The notes: generated by a model not told the origin, from the sequence alone. A stretch of DNA of 64,000 bases from Gigantopelta aegis (GCF_016097555.1 NC_054708.1:7354660-7418659), one strand, 5' to 3'. Shown: positions 43,508 through 55,515, counted from the stretch's first letter. A program made the numbers and translations.

Positions 43508-43610
43508 CTGCTTTACTGGATGACCTAGAACTAGTAGAAGTTCTTTTGGATGGAGACCGCTGTTTGCGACTGTGTCCGTCCGTATTTTCAGTCTGATTTG
43601 CTCGTGGCAT
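43508..43610 (-). CDS. CENPA: CENP-A exon 1: start codon and N-terminal tail
   Basis: ATG at 43610-43608, then 34 codons plus one base to donor gtgctg. Tail: MPRANQTENTDGHSRKQRSP, then SKRTSTSSRSSSKA. CENP-A is the centromere-specific H3 that replaces H3 in centromeric nucleosomes and founds the kinetochore. Its tail is known to be fast-evolving and lacks the H3 K4/K9/K27 contexts, as here; the Ser/Arg-Ser run is a plausible phosphorylation region. With exons at 36269-36121, 33568-33491 and 31691-31563 all phases agree (1, 0, 0), giving 152 residues. Introns are absent from replication-type H3 genes, another sign of a variant. The GT donor has a weak context (cag/gtgctg). Confidence 0.9.
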
Positions 43611-44130
43611 TTCGTTGTTAAGCACTATAACCAACTTTAAATATCGCAAAAAAATTGAATCAAAACGCCGGCAGACATTTTGTTTCTTCCGCTTTGATGC
43701 ATTTTCCTCCCATTTTGACATATACATGTATATATTTTTTAAACCTGAGTTCAAGGAAGAACAAGTAATTCCTAAACCGGACTTGGATATTAAAAACGAG
43801 TTAATCCTATTTTAAAAATGATGTCAATAAATGGTTAAAAATATTGTTGACAGTGTATTGACAGAGGAAAAAAATGAGTACAATATTTTTCACTTTTCTA
43901 CTCGAAACAACATTTAAAAATAAAACATTATAACTTTCAACGAATGAGACTAACTCAAAAGACTGAGTCCATGTTTTTTCGCCTAAATCTCACCCTGTTT
44001 TTGTTAATAACTTTTAAAGGGGCAGTTCCTAGTTGCATAATTATCAAAGATATTTGTATCTTTTTTTCTATGAAATGTAAAGACAGCATCTTTTTTATGC
44101 ATTTACATGACTACTGCATAAAAGGAAAAT
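43611..44130. other. Upstream region of CENP-A (candidate promoter)
   Basis: The 5' side of the - strand CENP-A gene. I see no clear TATA box and no second gene; a gcgatatttaaag stretch lies about 30 bases upstream of the ATG. Confidence 0.4.
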
Positions 44131-44413
44131 GGGGCTGGACGTAGCCCAGCTTGATGCGCGGTCGGTCTAGGATCGATTCCCGTCGGTGGGCCCATTAAGC
44201 CATTAGGCTATTTCTTGTTCCATTCAGTGCACTACATCTGGTAGGTCAAAGGCCATGATATGTTCTATCGTCTGTGGAATGGTGCATAAAAAAGATCCCT
44301 TACTACTAATAGAAAAATGTTGCGGGTTTTCTTTCTAAGAATTACCAAATGTTTGACATCTGATGATTAATAAATCAATGTTCTCAAGTGGTGTACAAAA
44401 ACAAAAAAACAAA
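44131..44413 (+). mobile_element. tRNA-derived SINE (family A)
   Basis: ggctggacgtagcccag, gcgcggtcggtctaggatcg, aaaaaagatcccttactact and a ttgacatc tail. A short deletion lies between the A-box region and gcttgatgcg; the tail is degraded to acaaaaacaaaaaaac. Confidence 0.88.
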
Positions 44414-44497
44414 AAAGGAAGATTCTCCGAGTATAATCTCATTTGAGTCAAAATGGGCCGACTAATAAGGTGTTAATGACGTAGAATGATGTCCGTC

Positions 44498-44721
44498 CAG
44501 GGCCGGATTTAGACCTTGGAGGGCCCGGGGCAGGGGCCCGGGGCACTTCAGGTTCGGGGGCCCCTTATCATAGAAATTAAATTACATGACAAATAAAAAA
44601 ATTAACTAATTTTATAATTATTAAATTATTTTTTTTATAAAGGAAGTCCTTAGTCTGGGGGGCCCTATGGCGGGGGTGGGGGGGCAATTGCCCCCTTTGC
44701 CCCGTTATAAATCCGGCACTA
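44498..44721. mobile_element. 224-bp hAT-type MITE with perfect 8-bp target duplication
   Basis: tgtccgtc occurs at 44490-44497 and 44722-44729, directly outside inverted ends cagggccggatttag and complement tagtgccggatttat. An 8-bp duplication and such ends are hAT hallmarks. The element is very GC-rich at its ends and AT-rich inside, with no coding sequence. Confidence 0.92.
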
Positions 44722-44883
44722 TGTCCGTCTAGACTTTGCCATCGGATTTGCTGGAGTCATGATTATTTCTCTCACTGCACTCCTAATAATGTTCATGCTA
44801 TTACAATGACGTCTTTCCTCTCGGTTGTCTCACTCAACACAGCCCATTTTTGCTTTTTTTCCAAGTCTTGTCTTTTCTGTTCT

Positions 44884-45184
44884 AGGACGGGACGTAGCCC
44901 AGTGGTAAGCTCTCGCTTGATGTGCGGTCGGTTTGAGATCGAGCCCAGTCGGTGGACCCATTTGGGCTATTTCTCGTTCCAGCCAGTGCACCACGACTGG
45001 TATATCAAAGGTCGTAGTATGTACTATCCTGTTTGTGCGATGGTCCATATAAAATATCCCTTGCTACTCTTGGAAACATGTAGTGGGTTTCCTCTCTAAC
45101 ACTATATGTAAAAATTACCAAATGTTTCCAATAGCCGATGATTAATAAACCAATGTGCTCTAGTGGTGTCGTTAAACAAAACAC
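44884..45184 (+). mobile_element. tRNA-derived SINE (family A), full length
   Basis: gggacgtagcccagtggtaa (perfect A-box tagcccagtgg), cggtttgagatcgagccc, ggtccatataaaatatccct and tail gtcgttaaacaaaacac. Open frames through it are incidental. Confidence 0.92.
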
Positions 45185-45640
45185 GTTTTTTTTTCTACTT
45201 TTCTAAATCCATTTTTGTCTTACAAAATCAAGAAAACTTTTTTCAGCTTTTAACATTTTTATTACTCTGCTAAAGCTTACCATAACTGAAGAAAACGCGA
45301 CATACACGTTCCCCTTTTAGTTTATTTATTACTATTTCTTCTTCTCTCTTTTCCCTTCGTTTTTTCGTTTTTTAATATTTTTTCTTGTTTACTGCTTTCA
45401 TATCATATTTTTTATTTCTCTCTCCCTGTCTTTTCTCAAACTGTTTTCAACTTTTCTCATCTACTGCATCATTTAAATCTGTCTCTTTGATTTTTGGGAC
45501 AATCGATCATTTTCCAGTTTCTATGTAGGACGTTTAGCTGAGCTGGTTTTAGTCCCCCTGATAGCACAGTTGCGTCAATTCTAAAATGGCTCGGGGGCAT
45601 GATCTCATGGACCATTTTCAAAATTTATGTTCTGAAAAAA
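45185..45640. other. T-rich intergenic sequence, nothing recognised
   Basis: Pyrimidine-rich (ttttt, tctct) stretch without supported features. Confidence 0.4.
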
Positions 45641-45864
45641 GTTAGTTTTTTTAACGACACCACAAGAACACATTGCTTTATTAATCATCGACTATTGTAT
45701 GTCAAATGCAAGGAATCTTTTATATGCACTACCCCACAAACATGATAGCACATATCACGGCCTTTGATATACCAGTCGTAGTACAATGGCCTCACCGATG
45801 GGGATCGATCCCAAACCGATCGCGCATCAAGCAAGCTACTTAACACTGGGCTATGCCCACCCGT
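45641..45864 (-). mobile_element. SINE (family A) with internal deletions
   Basis: - strand: head gggcatagcccagtgttaag, tttgggatcgatccccatcg, body with tatatcaaaggccgtgatat and tail tcgttaaaaaaac. It lacks part of the body between the head and the cgactggtat block. Confidence 0.85.
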
Positions 45865-46084
45865 TATGTTTTGAAATGCATTTTCCTGCATTCTAGAAGT
45901 AAAATTCATCATGGTAAATGCTAGTAAATGCCATATTAAGATTTTTTATTCATTTAATTATTTTACTCTTTATTTAGGGGAAATTAGGCCTATATAAAAT
46001 ATAAGGCACATACTTTGACCAATATACTTTTAAAATATTTCAGTTCTAGATCCAGAAAGGCACAAATGCCACCATTTTTGTATA

Positions 46085-46231
46085 TCTAGTGGCGGATCTA
46101 AGGGAGGGCCCCAAGGCCGGACCCTCCCCCTAAATTTGGCTCTTTTATTTTTTCCATTTTATGTTTTAACGTTTTTACGTTGGAGAACCCGAAGAATCCT
46201 TTCTGGAACGTTTGTGTCCTTTAGCCACATG
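46085..46231. mobile_element. hAT-type MITE fragment, same family as 48001-48180
   Basis: Terminus agtggcggatctaag, then ggagaacccgaagaatcctt and tagccacatgcca, in inverse order to the copy at 48001. The far end is cut off where the family B SINE segment begins. Confidence 0.75.
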
Positions 46232-46563
46232 CCATCTTAAATGTGGAAGAAATCATTGAATATAAAATTATTTATAAGGAAGGAAGGAAATGTTTTATTT
46301 AACGACACACTTAACACATTTTATTTACGGTTATATGCGTCAGACATATGGTTAAGGACCACACATATATTGAGAGAGGAAACCCGCTGTCGCCACTTCA
46401 TGGGCTACTCTTTTCGATTAACAGAAAAGTATGTTTTATATGCACCATCCCACAGACAGGATAGCACATACCACGGCCTTTGATGTACCAGTCGTGGTGC
46501 ACTGGATGGAGCGAGAAATAGCCCAATAGGCCCACTGACAGACAACAAGCGAGCGCTTTACCA
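46232..46563 (-). mobile_element. SINE (family B) with the same 3' flank as the copy at 5872
   Basis: From the low end: the 45-bp segment shared with 5827-5872, the ttcc-rich tail, the family B 3' half (acgacacacttaacacattt), the body tatgcaccatcccacagaca and a short head remnant. The joint with the MITE at 46231 marks the insertion end. Confidence 0.85.
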
Positions 46564-47552
46564 CCCCGTGAACAGAATAAGGATTTGACTTATAAGGTCC
46601 ACGTCGTGTTCATCAGGACTTAGACACTACAAATGGCCCACATATATTACCTTTAATATCTATTTAATCTCTTGTTTTTTCTATGTACACATGGAAACAA
46701 CCCCCAAATCCAACATATTTCCATCATCTAAACAAGAGAAACAATTACCAGTAACATTTCCCCGCACAATCGACTATCGAGTTTTATAATCGATAATCAG
46801 ATCTGTAAAGCCCAACCGATCACTTTTCGATAATAATCGATCACTGAGACATCACTCAGCTACGTAGTTCATAACTTCATCCCTTCTCTAAATAACCAAA
46901 ATTAAATAATGTAACAATGCGGCGGGGGGGGGGGGGGGGGGGGGGCTGAACTGAAATGAAAATTTTAAAAAGAGGACTTAGCTCTGAAAGTTTGACATGA
47001 ACCAGTAATTACGATTATATATTTGATTTTATATAGATTAATTTGTTTCTGTGTTTCTTGGGTTATTTGTTTGTTTGTTTGTTTTTTGTTGCTGGATTTT
47101 TCATCTGACGCGCGCACCTCTACACCCTCCCCCTTCTCGCAGACTCTCCAGAGTTATGTCCACCATTGGCTATATAGTTACGTCTCAGCAGGGGTGTGAC
47201 TCGGCACTGGCCGGTAACCAAACTGACTCGAGCGCACACACAATGACACTGGAAAAATATGTTTTGTTTCAACGTGCTGACCTATGCAAATTTATTCTGG
47301 TCTGTCCGAAGATGTAAATGTTTGCCTTTGTTTACCGTCTGTGTGTTACATGAGGCAGTCTGTGTTTCTTTCTCACTCGAGTGATATAGTTACACCGAAC
47401 AATCAACCTTTCCCGTGCGTGTGTGCTCTGGCATTGGAATTAAATACATTTTAATATGCCATTCCACAGCACGGGACTGTTTGCTTTTAAATAGCTTGAT
47501 GCAATTTCTCATGGTCTTCTATTTACAATGTCACGATCCAATAGTCTGTCAT
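46564..47552. other. Intergenic; G23 homopolymer
   Basis: G23 at 46924-46946. A GC-richer stretch at 47100-47260 (open frame 47051-47317) is not recognisable as protein and begins inside a T/G-rich run, so it is not called. Confidence 0.45.
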
Positions 47553-47583
47553 ACGTACGTACGTACATACATACATACATACA

Positions 47584-47669
<86 letters not shown>

Positions 47670-47830
47670 CATACATACATACACGCATTATTTTCAGGAT
47701 TTCTCATACATCATTTAGATAAAATTTCGTTTCGTTTCTTTTCTTGATCTTCATCATCATCATCGTCATCAAAATCATCATTATTATCATCTTCATCATC
47801 ATTATACATCATATTCTTCTTCTATCTTCT
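47553..47830. repeat. (acgt/acat)n-(at)n and (cat)n microsatellites
   Basis: gtacgtac, then about 13 catacata units, a (ta)n run, catacatacatac, and from 47747 a tcatcatcat-rich stretch. Confidence 0.95.
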
Positions 47831-48000
47831 TTTTGTTTGTTTTGTGTTTTTAATGACAATTATCTGTTTGAATTTGGTTATTTAATACCTATTTAAAGAT
47901 GGTAATGCCGATAACTGACACTAAAAATCATTGATTATAATATTCGCTAGCAATCACTGGTCATATTTGTTTTGATAGTATTAAATAATATTTGTTTAGC

Positions 48001-48180
48001 AGTGGCAGATCCAGAAAATCCACTTGGTTAAATGGCATGTGGCCGATGACCACCAACGTTCCCGTAGGGATTCCTTGGATTCTCCAAAGTCAAAAATGAA
48101 AACATAAAATAAAAATATAACTGTTGGAAAATTTAGGGTAGGGGGCGGACCCCTGCCTCCCCCTTAAACCCGCCACTGTT
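48001..48180. mobile_element. hAT-type MITE
   Basis: Ends cagtggcagatccag and complement cagtggcgggtttaag; a gtttag motif lies just outside each end, a possible partial target duplication. Related fragments are at 46085 and 60858. Confidence 0.75.
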
Positions 48181-48332
48181 TAGGCATAACAGTAACGAAT
48201 GGCTGTAACTGATAAAGTCGATTTCTGGTGATAAAATTGGTTCACGGTCATAGTCAGTTGACAGCTGATATAGTCAATGATAAAGTCGATTGTCAGTAAT
48301 ACAATCCATTGACAAGGAGCGTTTTGAAATGA

Positions 48333-48334
<2 letters not shown>

Positions 48335-48414
<80 letters not shown>

Positions 48415-48473
48415 TACACATACATACACACATACATACATACATACATACATACATACATACATGCGTATCG
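48335..48473. repeat. (ta)n-(cacata)n microsatellite
   Basis: About 35 TA dinucleotides followed by cacacata and catacata runs, directly before a SINE head. Open frames on both strands are artefacts. Confidence 0.97.
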
Positions 48474-48655
48474 TGGTTAGTCTTACAATTTGCGGGCGAT
48501 TCGGTGCCACAGGTTCGAGTCCCAGCAACGGCATGGGACAATTTGTGAGGCCAGAAAGGATTTATTTATCCCCCGCCCAGTGCGTTAATATCTATGTATG
48601 TAACAGTCAACCTCGACATACATACAATATATAGATATTCATACATCAATACATA
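48474..48655 (+). mobile_element. tRNA-derived SINE (family C), partial, duplicated
   Basis: gtatcgtggttagtcttaca (A box in gtggttag) and caggttcgagtcccagcaac (B box ggttcgagtcc), then gacaatttgtgaggccagaa and the block to atacatcaatacata. Nearly identical to 48784-48968, so the pair arose by local duplication. Confidence 0.85.
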
Positions 48656-48764
48656 CTAGCCAGTGCCAGGTCTGCCCACTGTTTCATGCATGTAAGCGTG
48701 ATCGACCGCGTAGATTGTAGGCCCCATGCATATGGTTGAGTTAAAGAACTTCCTTTTTAATGGA

Positions 48765-49075
48765 AGCTTCGATAGCTCAGAGCGTATCGTGGTTAGTCTT
48801 ACAATTTGCGGACGATTAGGTGCCACAGGTTCGAGTCCCAGCAACGGCATGGGACAATTTGTGAGGCTAGAAAGGATTTAATTATCCCCTGCGCCAGTGC
48901 GTTAATATCTATGTATGTAACAGTCAACCTCGACATACATACAATATATAGATATTCATACATCAATACATACATACATACATGTGTCTGACACCCGATA
49001 GCCGATCTTCCTTTGTGTTCGGTCGTCGTTAAACATTCATTCGTTCATTCATTCTTTCTTTCTTTCATTCGTTCG
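48765..49075 (+). mobile_element. tRNA-derived SINE (family C), full length
   Basis: Head gcttcgatagctcag, B box ggttcgagtcc, body shared with the preceding copy, and tail gtctgacacccgatagccga then gtcgttaaacattcattcg with a (ttcat)n/(ttct)n end. Its 3' end differs from families A and B except for the short gccgat and gtcgttaaac motifs. Confidence 0.85.
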
Positions 49076-49927
49076 GTCATACGTTCGTACGTTCGTTCGT
49101 TCCTCTGTTCGTTTGTTTGTTCATTCATTTACCGTTGACAGTAAATAACCAATGAGATTTTTTGTGCTGGGGTATCATTAAACATTCATTCACTTATTCA
49201 CTAGCTATTTGATCGATCGGTCTTTCACTCATTTAGTTTCTTTCTTTCTTCTTCTTCGTCTTTTTTTTTATTATTATTATTTTTGTTTTAAATACTGACG
49301 CCAAAGCAAATGTGTCTAAAATGATGAACTCTGCGTTTTGCGACATTTGTTGCATCTGTTTAATGGCTGGTGGTTACACAGCACCTGAAAAAACATTAAG
49401 ATAACAAGTGTTTTACCGGGGTTACGCTAGCGCATGACCCACTACCAGTCCTCAGCAGGCGGAACAGAAATCACAGGGGTGAAATAACTCGATTGGCAAA
49501 CACTTTTCACTTGTTCCACTAAATATTCCCACATTTGGCTGAAAATTACTTCCAGTAACATGAACCTTAAAAAGCAAAATTTCAAAAGAAGAAGAAAAAG
49601 TAGTTTATGTCAGGAAATGGTCAATTAAAAAAACACATACCCAAAGTATTTCTTTACTTGTAATAATATATAGCCATTATAGGCCTATATGGAATTGTGG
49701 TTACACATCCATGACTGTTGTTTTAGAGATATAGTTTTTTAAGTTATATTGCTTGATGGGGTTTTATTTGTTGTTGTTCACAATTTATTCCACAGCACAT
49801 ACCACGAACATATTATATGTATGTGATACCACTTTCATTTCTAGTATGGTATTTAAATTCAACTGGTTTAGCATAAAATAAATTAGTGCAATAATACGAT
49901 AAATTATAAACATATTTCATAACTATT
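49076..49927. other. Intergenic; SINE-C tail remnant
   Basis: tttgtgctggggtatcatta then aacattcattca at 49158-49190 is a family C tail without its body. A (ttc)n-rich stretch follows near 49240. Otherwise nothing. Confidence 0.55.
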
Positions 49928-50060
<133 letters not shown>

Positions 50061-50088
50061 TGTATGTGTGTGTATTGGGGGGGGGGGG

Positions 50089-52404
50089 TAATACATAACT
50101 TTGTTGTGCAATTAGATAACTAATTGTAATTAAAAATTAAAAAACGTTGTTGTTTGTAATTTTTTCTTGTTTGTTGTCTTTTTTGTTGTCGTTTTCAATG
50201 AATGTTTTAGATTAATTTAAAAAAAAAATTAAACACCAAACATATATACGAACTATAGATTATGTAAGGAGTTGCTGTTTCTTTCTGTAGGCATAAGATA
50301 TATGTTTTTTTTCTCTATTTATTCTTTTTTAAAAATATATTTATTATTATTATTATTATTGATTGTTTTTACATTATTTTATTAAAGCAAAAAGAGAGGT
50401 TCCAGCTAAATAATAATAAAAAAATAAATCCTGAAATTATTCTGTTTTTGGCGTGGCTCGACAAGTCTGGGAAACAAGTCGTAAAACTCGACCCCTGACC
50501 TCGTTTCAAAAGTCAAGGTTCTGTGTGGGCTAGGTTTTTGTAATTTAATATGAAACTTAAATCGCATTCCTTGCTTATAAATTAAACTCTGGCGCTCTCA
50601 GGGTTTGGAACTTTCCCACCATATTTATTTCTGAACGGAACAATGCGAGTAATTGTGTTTATAATAAATTAAAACAATACAAGAATGTAGCGTATATGGC
50701 TTGAAATTTCAAATGGAGTACATGCACCCAGTTTAGTTTTCAGACATAAATAAGCCTACGATACCGCAAGTGAAAATGCTCTACTAGTATAATATCCAAT
50801 TTTCCCATAAAGAAATAGACCGTATAATATAAATCATAAACCAACAGGGACGTAATGATGGCAGTGAATAGCAGGGATATCGGAGGCGGGTTGGGGTGGG
50901 GTGGTGGTTACCCGGTAGATGGAAAATGGCTAGGACCATTACCAAGCTCTGTTTTTATAGTAAACTTTCCCAGAATGCAGCTTAGAGCATCTACAATTAA
51001 AACTATTTCACAAGAGGATGCCCCCAAACCATCTTATTTAGTCTACATCTTCAGTTGTCAGGTGCGAACGAATCTCCTTTCAACGATTTTTCTTCAGTTT
51101 TGCCATTTTTGATTTTAAGACATTATTATTAGCAATAATATTCCTAGTAACGTTATAAGTTCAGTAGATTTTTTTAGCTGCCGCGGAACAGGGAGCCGTG
51201 GAACATGTCCCCATTTCCACTGTTCCCGTCACTGTGCTCACAAGGCTAGACATGGGACTCCAGGGATCTCTGGGAATCCCAAGCACAAAATATAGTCTCT
51301 GTCGTCTGAGCTAAAGGCAACTTACTTGTATCCCTCAATTGCAGCATGAGCTGTATGCAGTAGCAAGCATCAGTCAATTTGAAAATACCTGATAGCATAC
51401 AACCTGGGATATTTTAAAAAATATTTGTTATTTAGACACTTTCCTTGAAGTATATTTGTGTATACTGTTTTCCTTCATTCTTTGACTAAGAAAGTAATTA
51501 ACACCTAAAATTAAACATTATCTCGGGGACCTCTCTAACATGTTCAAATACATATATTTTGATCTACCCAGACCATCGAACTGAAAGTAACCCACCGTCC
51601 GCATCTTTCAAACACATCCCTAGACTCGGTTCGCGTCTCTGTGCCGGTTCCTGCTGATTTACGTAGGCGTACGAGCTTCATGGGTACAGGCTGATTTTTT
51701 CTCCAATGAAATAAAAATGCCCGAATCTGGATAACAACATTTATTTATATTAGCATTACTGTCAAACAGTTATATTATATATGGTTACGCATTTTTACAT
51801 GGATTACAACTAATATTGTGGTTATAATAATGGAAATACATGGCGAAAACGTTTCAGGCCAGCTAATTTGGCATCTCTATCGTTTTTGCCCGAATTTGAG
51901 AATTTTCACCCTGCCCCAATCTCGTACGCTTATGCTGATATGGGACGTAACACTACCACATCGATTTCTATCTCTCTAATCACAGACCTCGACCAAGAGC
52001 TCAGACATGCAGGGCTCGAATCTTGACTGGATATAAGCAGGAAACACATTTTAAAAACAGAAATTTTTTCATCAAATATACAAATAAATATTTAAATATG
52101 GAGCTATATTACAATACATACAATATTATAAAAAGACCAAAGTTTTGACTTTCTAATAGTTTCCTTTCACAGCGCTTCTAGTAGTGATGTCCCCTGCGTG
52201 TGCTGTAACCTCACCGTGGTGCAGGGGTGTAACATTCTCTTTGAGAATGGCCAATACAGCACAAAATTGAAGTTTTGAGTAAAATTCAGTATCCGTAAAA
52301 TTCTGTGATATTTGTGTTTTTGCACAGTTCTTTACACTGTTTTTGTTTAAGTCTTGAATTTTTATATTGATGTTGATCATCACTTTATTTATTTGCATTA
52401 CCAC
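50089..52404. other. Intergenic, no gene recognised
   Basis: AT-rich with islands of higher GC at 50855-50940 and 51180-51310. The second follows a ttttttag acceptor-like string and is open in two frames, but neither looks convincing. At 51870-51930 the wording gcccgaatttgag and tctcgtacgcttatgc is related to 53060-53125. Confidence 0.4.
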
Positions 52405-52484
52405 AGTTTGACACCCAATAGCCGATGTATTGTTCGTGCTGGGGTGTCGTTAAACATTCATTCATTCATTCATTCATTCATTCT
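52405..52484 (+). mobile_element. SINE (family C) tail fragment
   Basis: tttgacacccaatagccgat, then gtgctggggtgtcgttaaac and (attc)n. Only the 3' end is present. Confidence 0.8.
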
Positions 52485-52627
52485 AGTAGTGATGTCGACT
52501 CAAATGAAACAAGAACATCATAAGGGAACGAGACAGCGGGCGTATCTAGTGCTGGAACAAAACGTCACATTTCGGTCAAATCTGAGTCCTTTTTATTATG
52601 TATTTCCATCATTTTACCCTAAAAATT

Positions 52628-53017
52628 AGCTGTAATTGTGTTAAAATGCGTAGTGGTTCGTTTGCAACCCTATATAGCTGTAATTGTGTTAAAATGCGTA
52701 GTGGTTCGTTTGCAACCCTATATAGCTGTAATTGTGTTAAAATGCGTAGTGGTTCGTTTGCAACCCTATATAGCTGTAATTGTGTTAAAATGCGTAGTGG
52801 TTCGTTTGCAACCCTATATAGCTGTAATTGTGTTAAAATGCGTAGTGGTTCGTTTGCAACCCTATATAGCTGTAATCGTGTTAAAATGCGTAGTGGTTCG
52901 TTTGCAACCCTATATAGCTGTAATCGTGTTAAAATGCGTAGTGGTTCGTTTGCAACCCTATATAGCTGTAATCGTGTTAAAATGCGTAGTGGTTCGTTTG
53001 CAACCCTATATAGCTGT
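52628..53017. repeat. 48-bp tandem repeat, eight copies
   Basis: Unit agctgtaattgtgttaaaat plus gcgtagtggttcgtttgcaa plus ccctatat. The first five copies carry gtaattgtg and the last three gtaatcgtg, so two expansion phases are visible. A 202-codon open frame (52598-53206) results from the 16-codon period and continues into non-repeated sequence; it has no recognisable domain. Confidence 0.97.
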
Positions 53018-53374
53018 TCGGTAGTAAAGCTAATAGGAATAAATGTTTTTAATCATATTCGGGCATTTTCGTTTATTTCGGGCAAAAACCAGCCTACCCC
53101 TACAAAAAATAGGAGCTCGTACGCCTATAAAGGACATGCACTTTTTCTTGATAATATAAACCACCCCACTGGAGTTAAAACAGTGTCGTACTTCCAGTTG
53201 GACTGACTACTCACTGCAATGTAATCCTGCAGATGAGAGAAGAAAAACTTATTTACTTACATGTAATGAAGTTTAACCATATGAAACCGTCGATAGAGTT
53301 AGTTTTCCTGCGACGTATACACTGTTCGTCTTATGATGAGTCACATTTTATATATGACAATTATGTTATGTCCT

Positions 53375-53870
53375 TCTAACGATGTCGGACATATGCACTC
53401 TAACGATGTGGGGTGTTTGCTATGTCCATCTAACAATGTAGGGAGTTTGCTATGTCCATCTAACGATATATGGCGTACGCTATGTCTATCTAACGATGTA
53501 GGGCGAATGTGTTGTCCATCCAACGATGTAGGGCGTACGCATTGTCCATCTAACGATGTAGGGCGAATGTGTTGTCCATCTAACGATGTGGGCGTATGCT
53601 ATGTCCATCTAACAATGTAGGGCGTTTGCTATGTCCTAATAATGTTGGACATATGCACTCTGTCTAACGATGTGGGGCGTTTGTTATGTTTATCTGACGA
53701 TGTAGGGCGTTTGCTATGTCCATCTAACGATGTAGGGCGAATGTATTGTCCATCTAACGAGGCAGGGCGTAATCATGGTACGTATTACGATGCGGGACGT
53801 ATGCACTGTCATTAAACGTAGTGTCCATCCAACAATGTAGGACGTATGCACTGCCAATCTACGTTTGTGG
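53375..53870. repeat. ~30-bp minisatellite, about 15 diverged copies
   Basis: Unit close to tatgtccatctaacgatgta plus gggcgtttgc; variants in length and sequence, degenerating after 53760. Confidence 0.92.
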
Positions 53871-55183
53871 CTAGACATGAAAACCACAACTGTTTATCAG
53901 TGATGTAAATGTGACAAGCTTTGTGAATCATTTATACTGACGCCTTTACCCAGGTCGTATACCACAAGCCTTTATGTGATGAAGTGCTTTACGCCATAAA
54001 TCCATTAACTTCCGGTAATCATTGTGTCCGTGTCCAGATCGGTAGTTTCTATCAAAAGAAACCATTTAAACCCGGAGAATGACTGCTAATAATGGGTGAC
54101 ATAGAGTCCGCGTTGGCATTGATTATGCCCAGGTCACAGGTCACTACTTCACAATATACGCACATTAATTTGGTCTGTTGGTTTTAGGTACAGTATAAAT
54201 ATGAGGAGACCTAGGTGATCACCTTGTTGCACACCTCTTGTTACAATTGTTTTGCACTTTGCATACATGTTCATGTATATATAGTTCTCTCGGTTTTAAA
54301 TGTATAATTTTGTTGCAATAACAATCATGCGAAATATTAATAGTATTAAATTCAAATTACACATAATTATAATCTTAAAACTGTTGAAAATTGACATCCG
54401 AAACATTGCTATATATGTTCGGGTTTTTTTCAGATGCTACGTATTTACGTTTGAGGTTATTTAACGATAAACATTTCATGAGGAAACATGACCCCCACCC
54501 GCCTTAAATAGGGTGCATCAACTCCCTCAATCATTTTTCCCACGGGCCTGATTCATGTACATGAGTTTTATAATGTTGACTGTTTTACTACTTAAAATTG
54601 TATTATTTGTTATAATTTGCGAATTAAATTATAATTATATTTATGTTATTTGATGCCTCGGATATATTAGTTGATCATAAAACCATTTTACATATTACGC
54701 AATAAATTATATGATAAATATTGATATTATTATGTTTATACATGTAGGCCCAATTTGTACTGAACTGGACCATGCATTTCATTAAAACGTGGAGAGAAGG
54801 AGCTTTGTTCTAACCCCACCAACTATCTACTATGGTGATCACAATATGCGCTGTCCCTCTCCCTCCAGTTTGAAGGCGAATAAATACCCCCACCCCACCC
54901 TGGTGCTGAAATTAATAAAACTATGTGATTACATTAAACAAGGTTTAACAAGAATGTGATCTAGAAAGGAACATGAGTATATGTATTTACTATATTATTT
55001 ATTTATTAGATTTTGTTCTTCAAATGTTATCTGTATATGTTTGTAACATGCTCACTTTGTAAATATTATATTATTATATTACCTCATGTACCATGTATAT
55101 GATCTGAGTGAATAAAGAATTGAATCTTCCGACACCTGTGAGATTACCATACAATTTAGAACACAACCGTCGGAAGAATAAAC
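53871..55183. other. Intergenic, nothing recognised
   Basis: AT-rich single-copy-looking sequence with no supported gene. Confidence 0.4.
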
Positions 55184-55258
55184 GGTTGTGGTATGTGCTA
55201 TTCTGTCTGTGGGATAATGCATATAAAAGATCCTTTGCTACTAATGGAATGAACGGTC
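55184..55258 (+). mobile_element. SINE body fragment
   Basis: ggttgtggtatgtgctattc through gcatataaaagatcctttgc and tactaatgga; head and tail absent. Confidence 0.7.
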
Positions 55259-55515
55259 CGATATATTTTAATAGCTTGTAACTAACTGCAAGTGTTGTAG
55301 TTGGAAGAATATTATAAATAACCTAAACATTCCCACAGAAGGACGGACGGAGTTTCACAAATTTAAAATAAGTGATTTTTTTTTTTTTTTTTTTTTTTTT
55401 AAAGGAAAGGAAAATGATACCTACAAAGATAAAAGTGAGTAAAACAAATCATGCTATCATGGCATGCTAGTATGGCTATTGAGACACTATCGTCTAGAAG
55501 AGAAAACAATATTGC

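Noticed and set aside
31563-43610. Canonical H3 or H3.3 gene
   Set aside because: Three introns, the divergent tail, the longer loop 1 and WQA in place of FQS all point to CENP-A.
47051-47317. 88-codon frame in a GC-richer island
   Set aside because: Begins in a T/G-rich run and lacks protein-like character.
48474-48560. tRNA gene candidates here and at 48765, 57981 and 61623
   Set aside because: A and B boxes are present, but the sequences continue into SINE bodies and I cannot fold a full cloverleaf; they are SINE heads.
52598-53206. 202-codon frame with a 16-residue repeat
   Set aside because: The 48-bp tandem repeat is a multiple of three; the flanking part has no domain and no start context.
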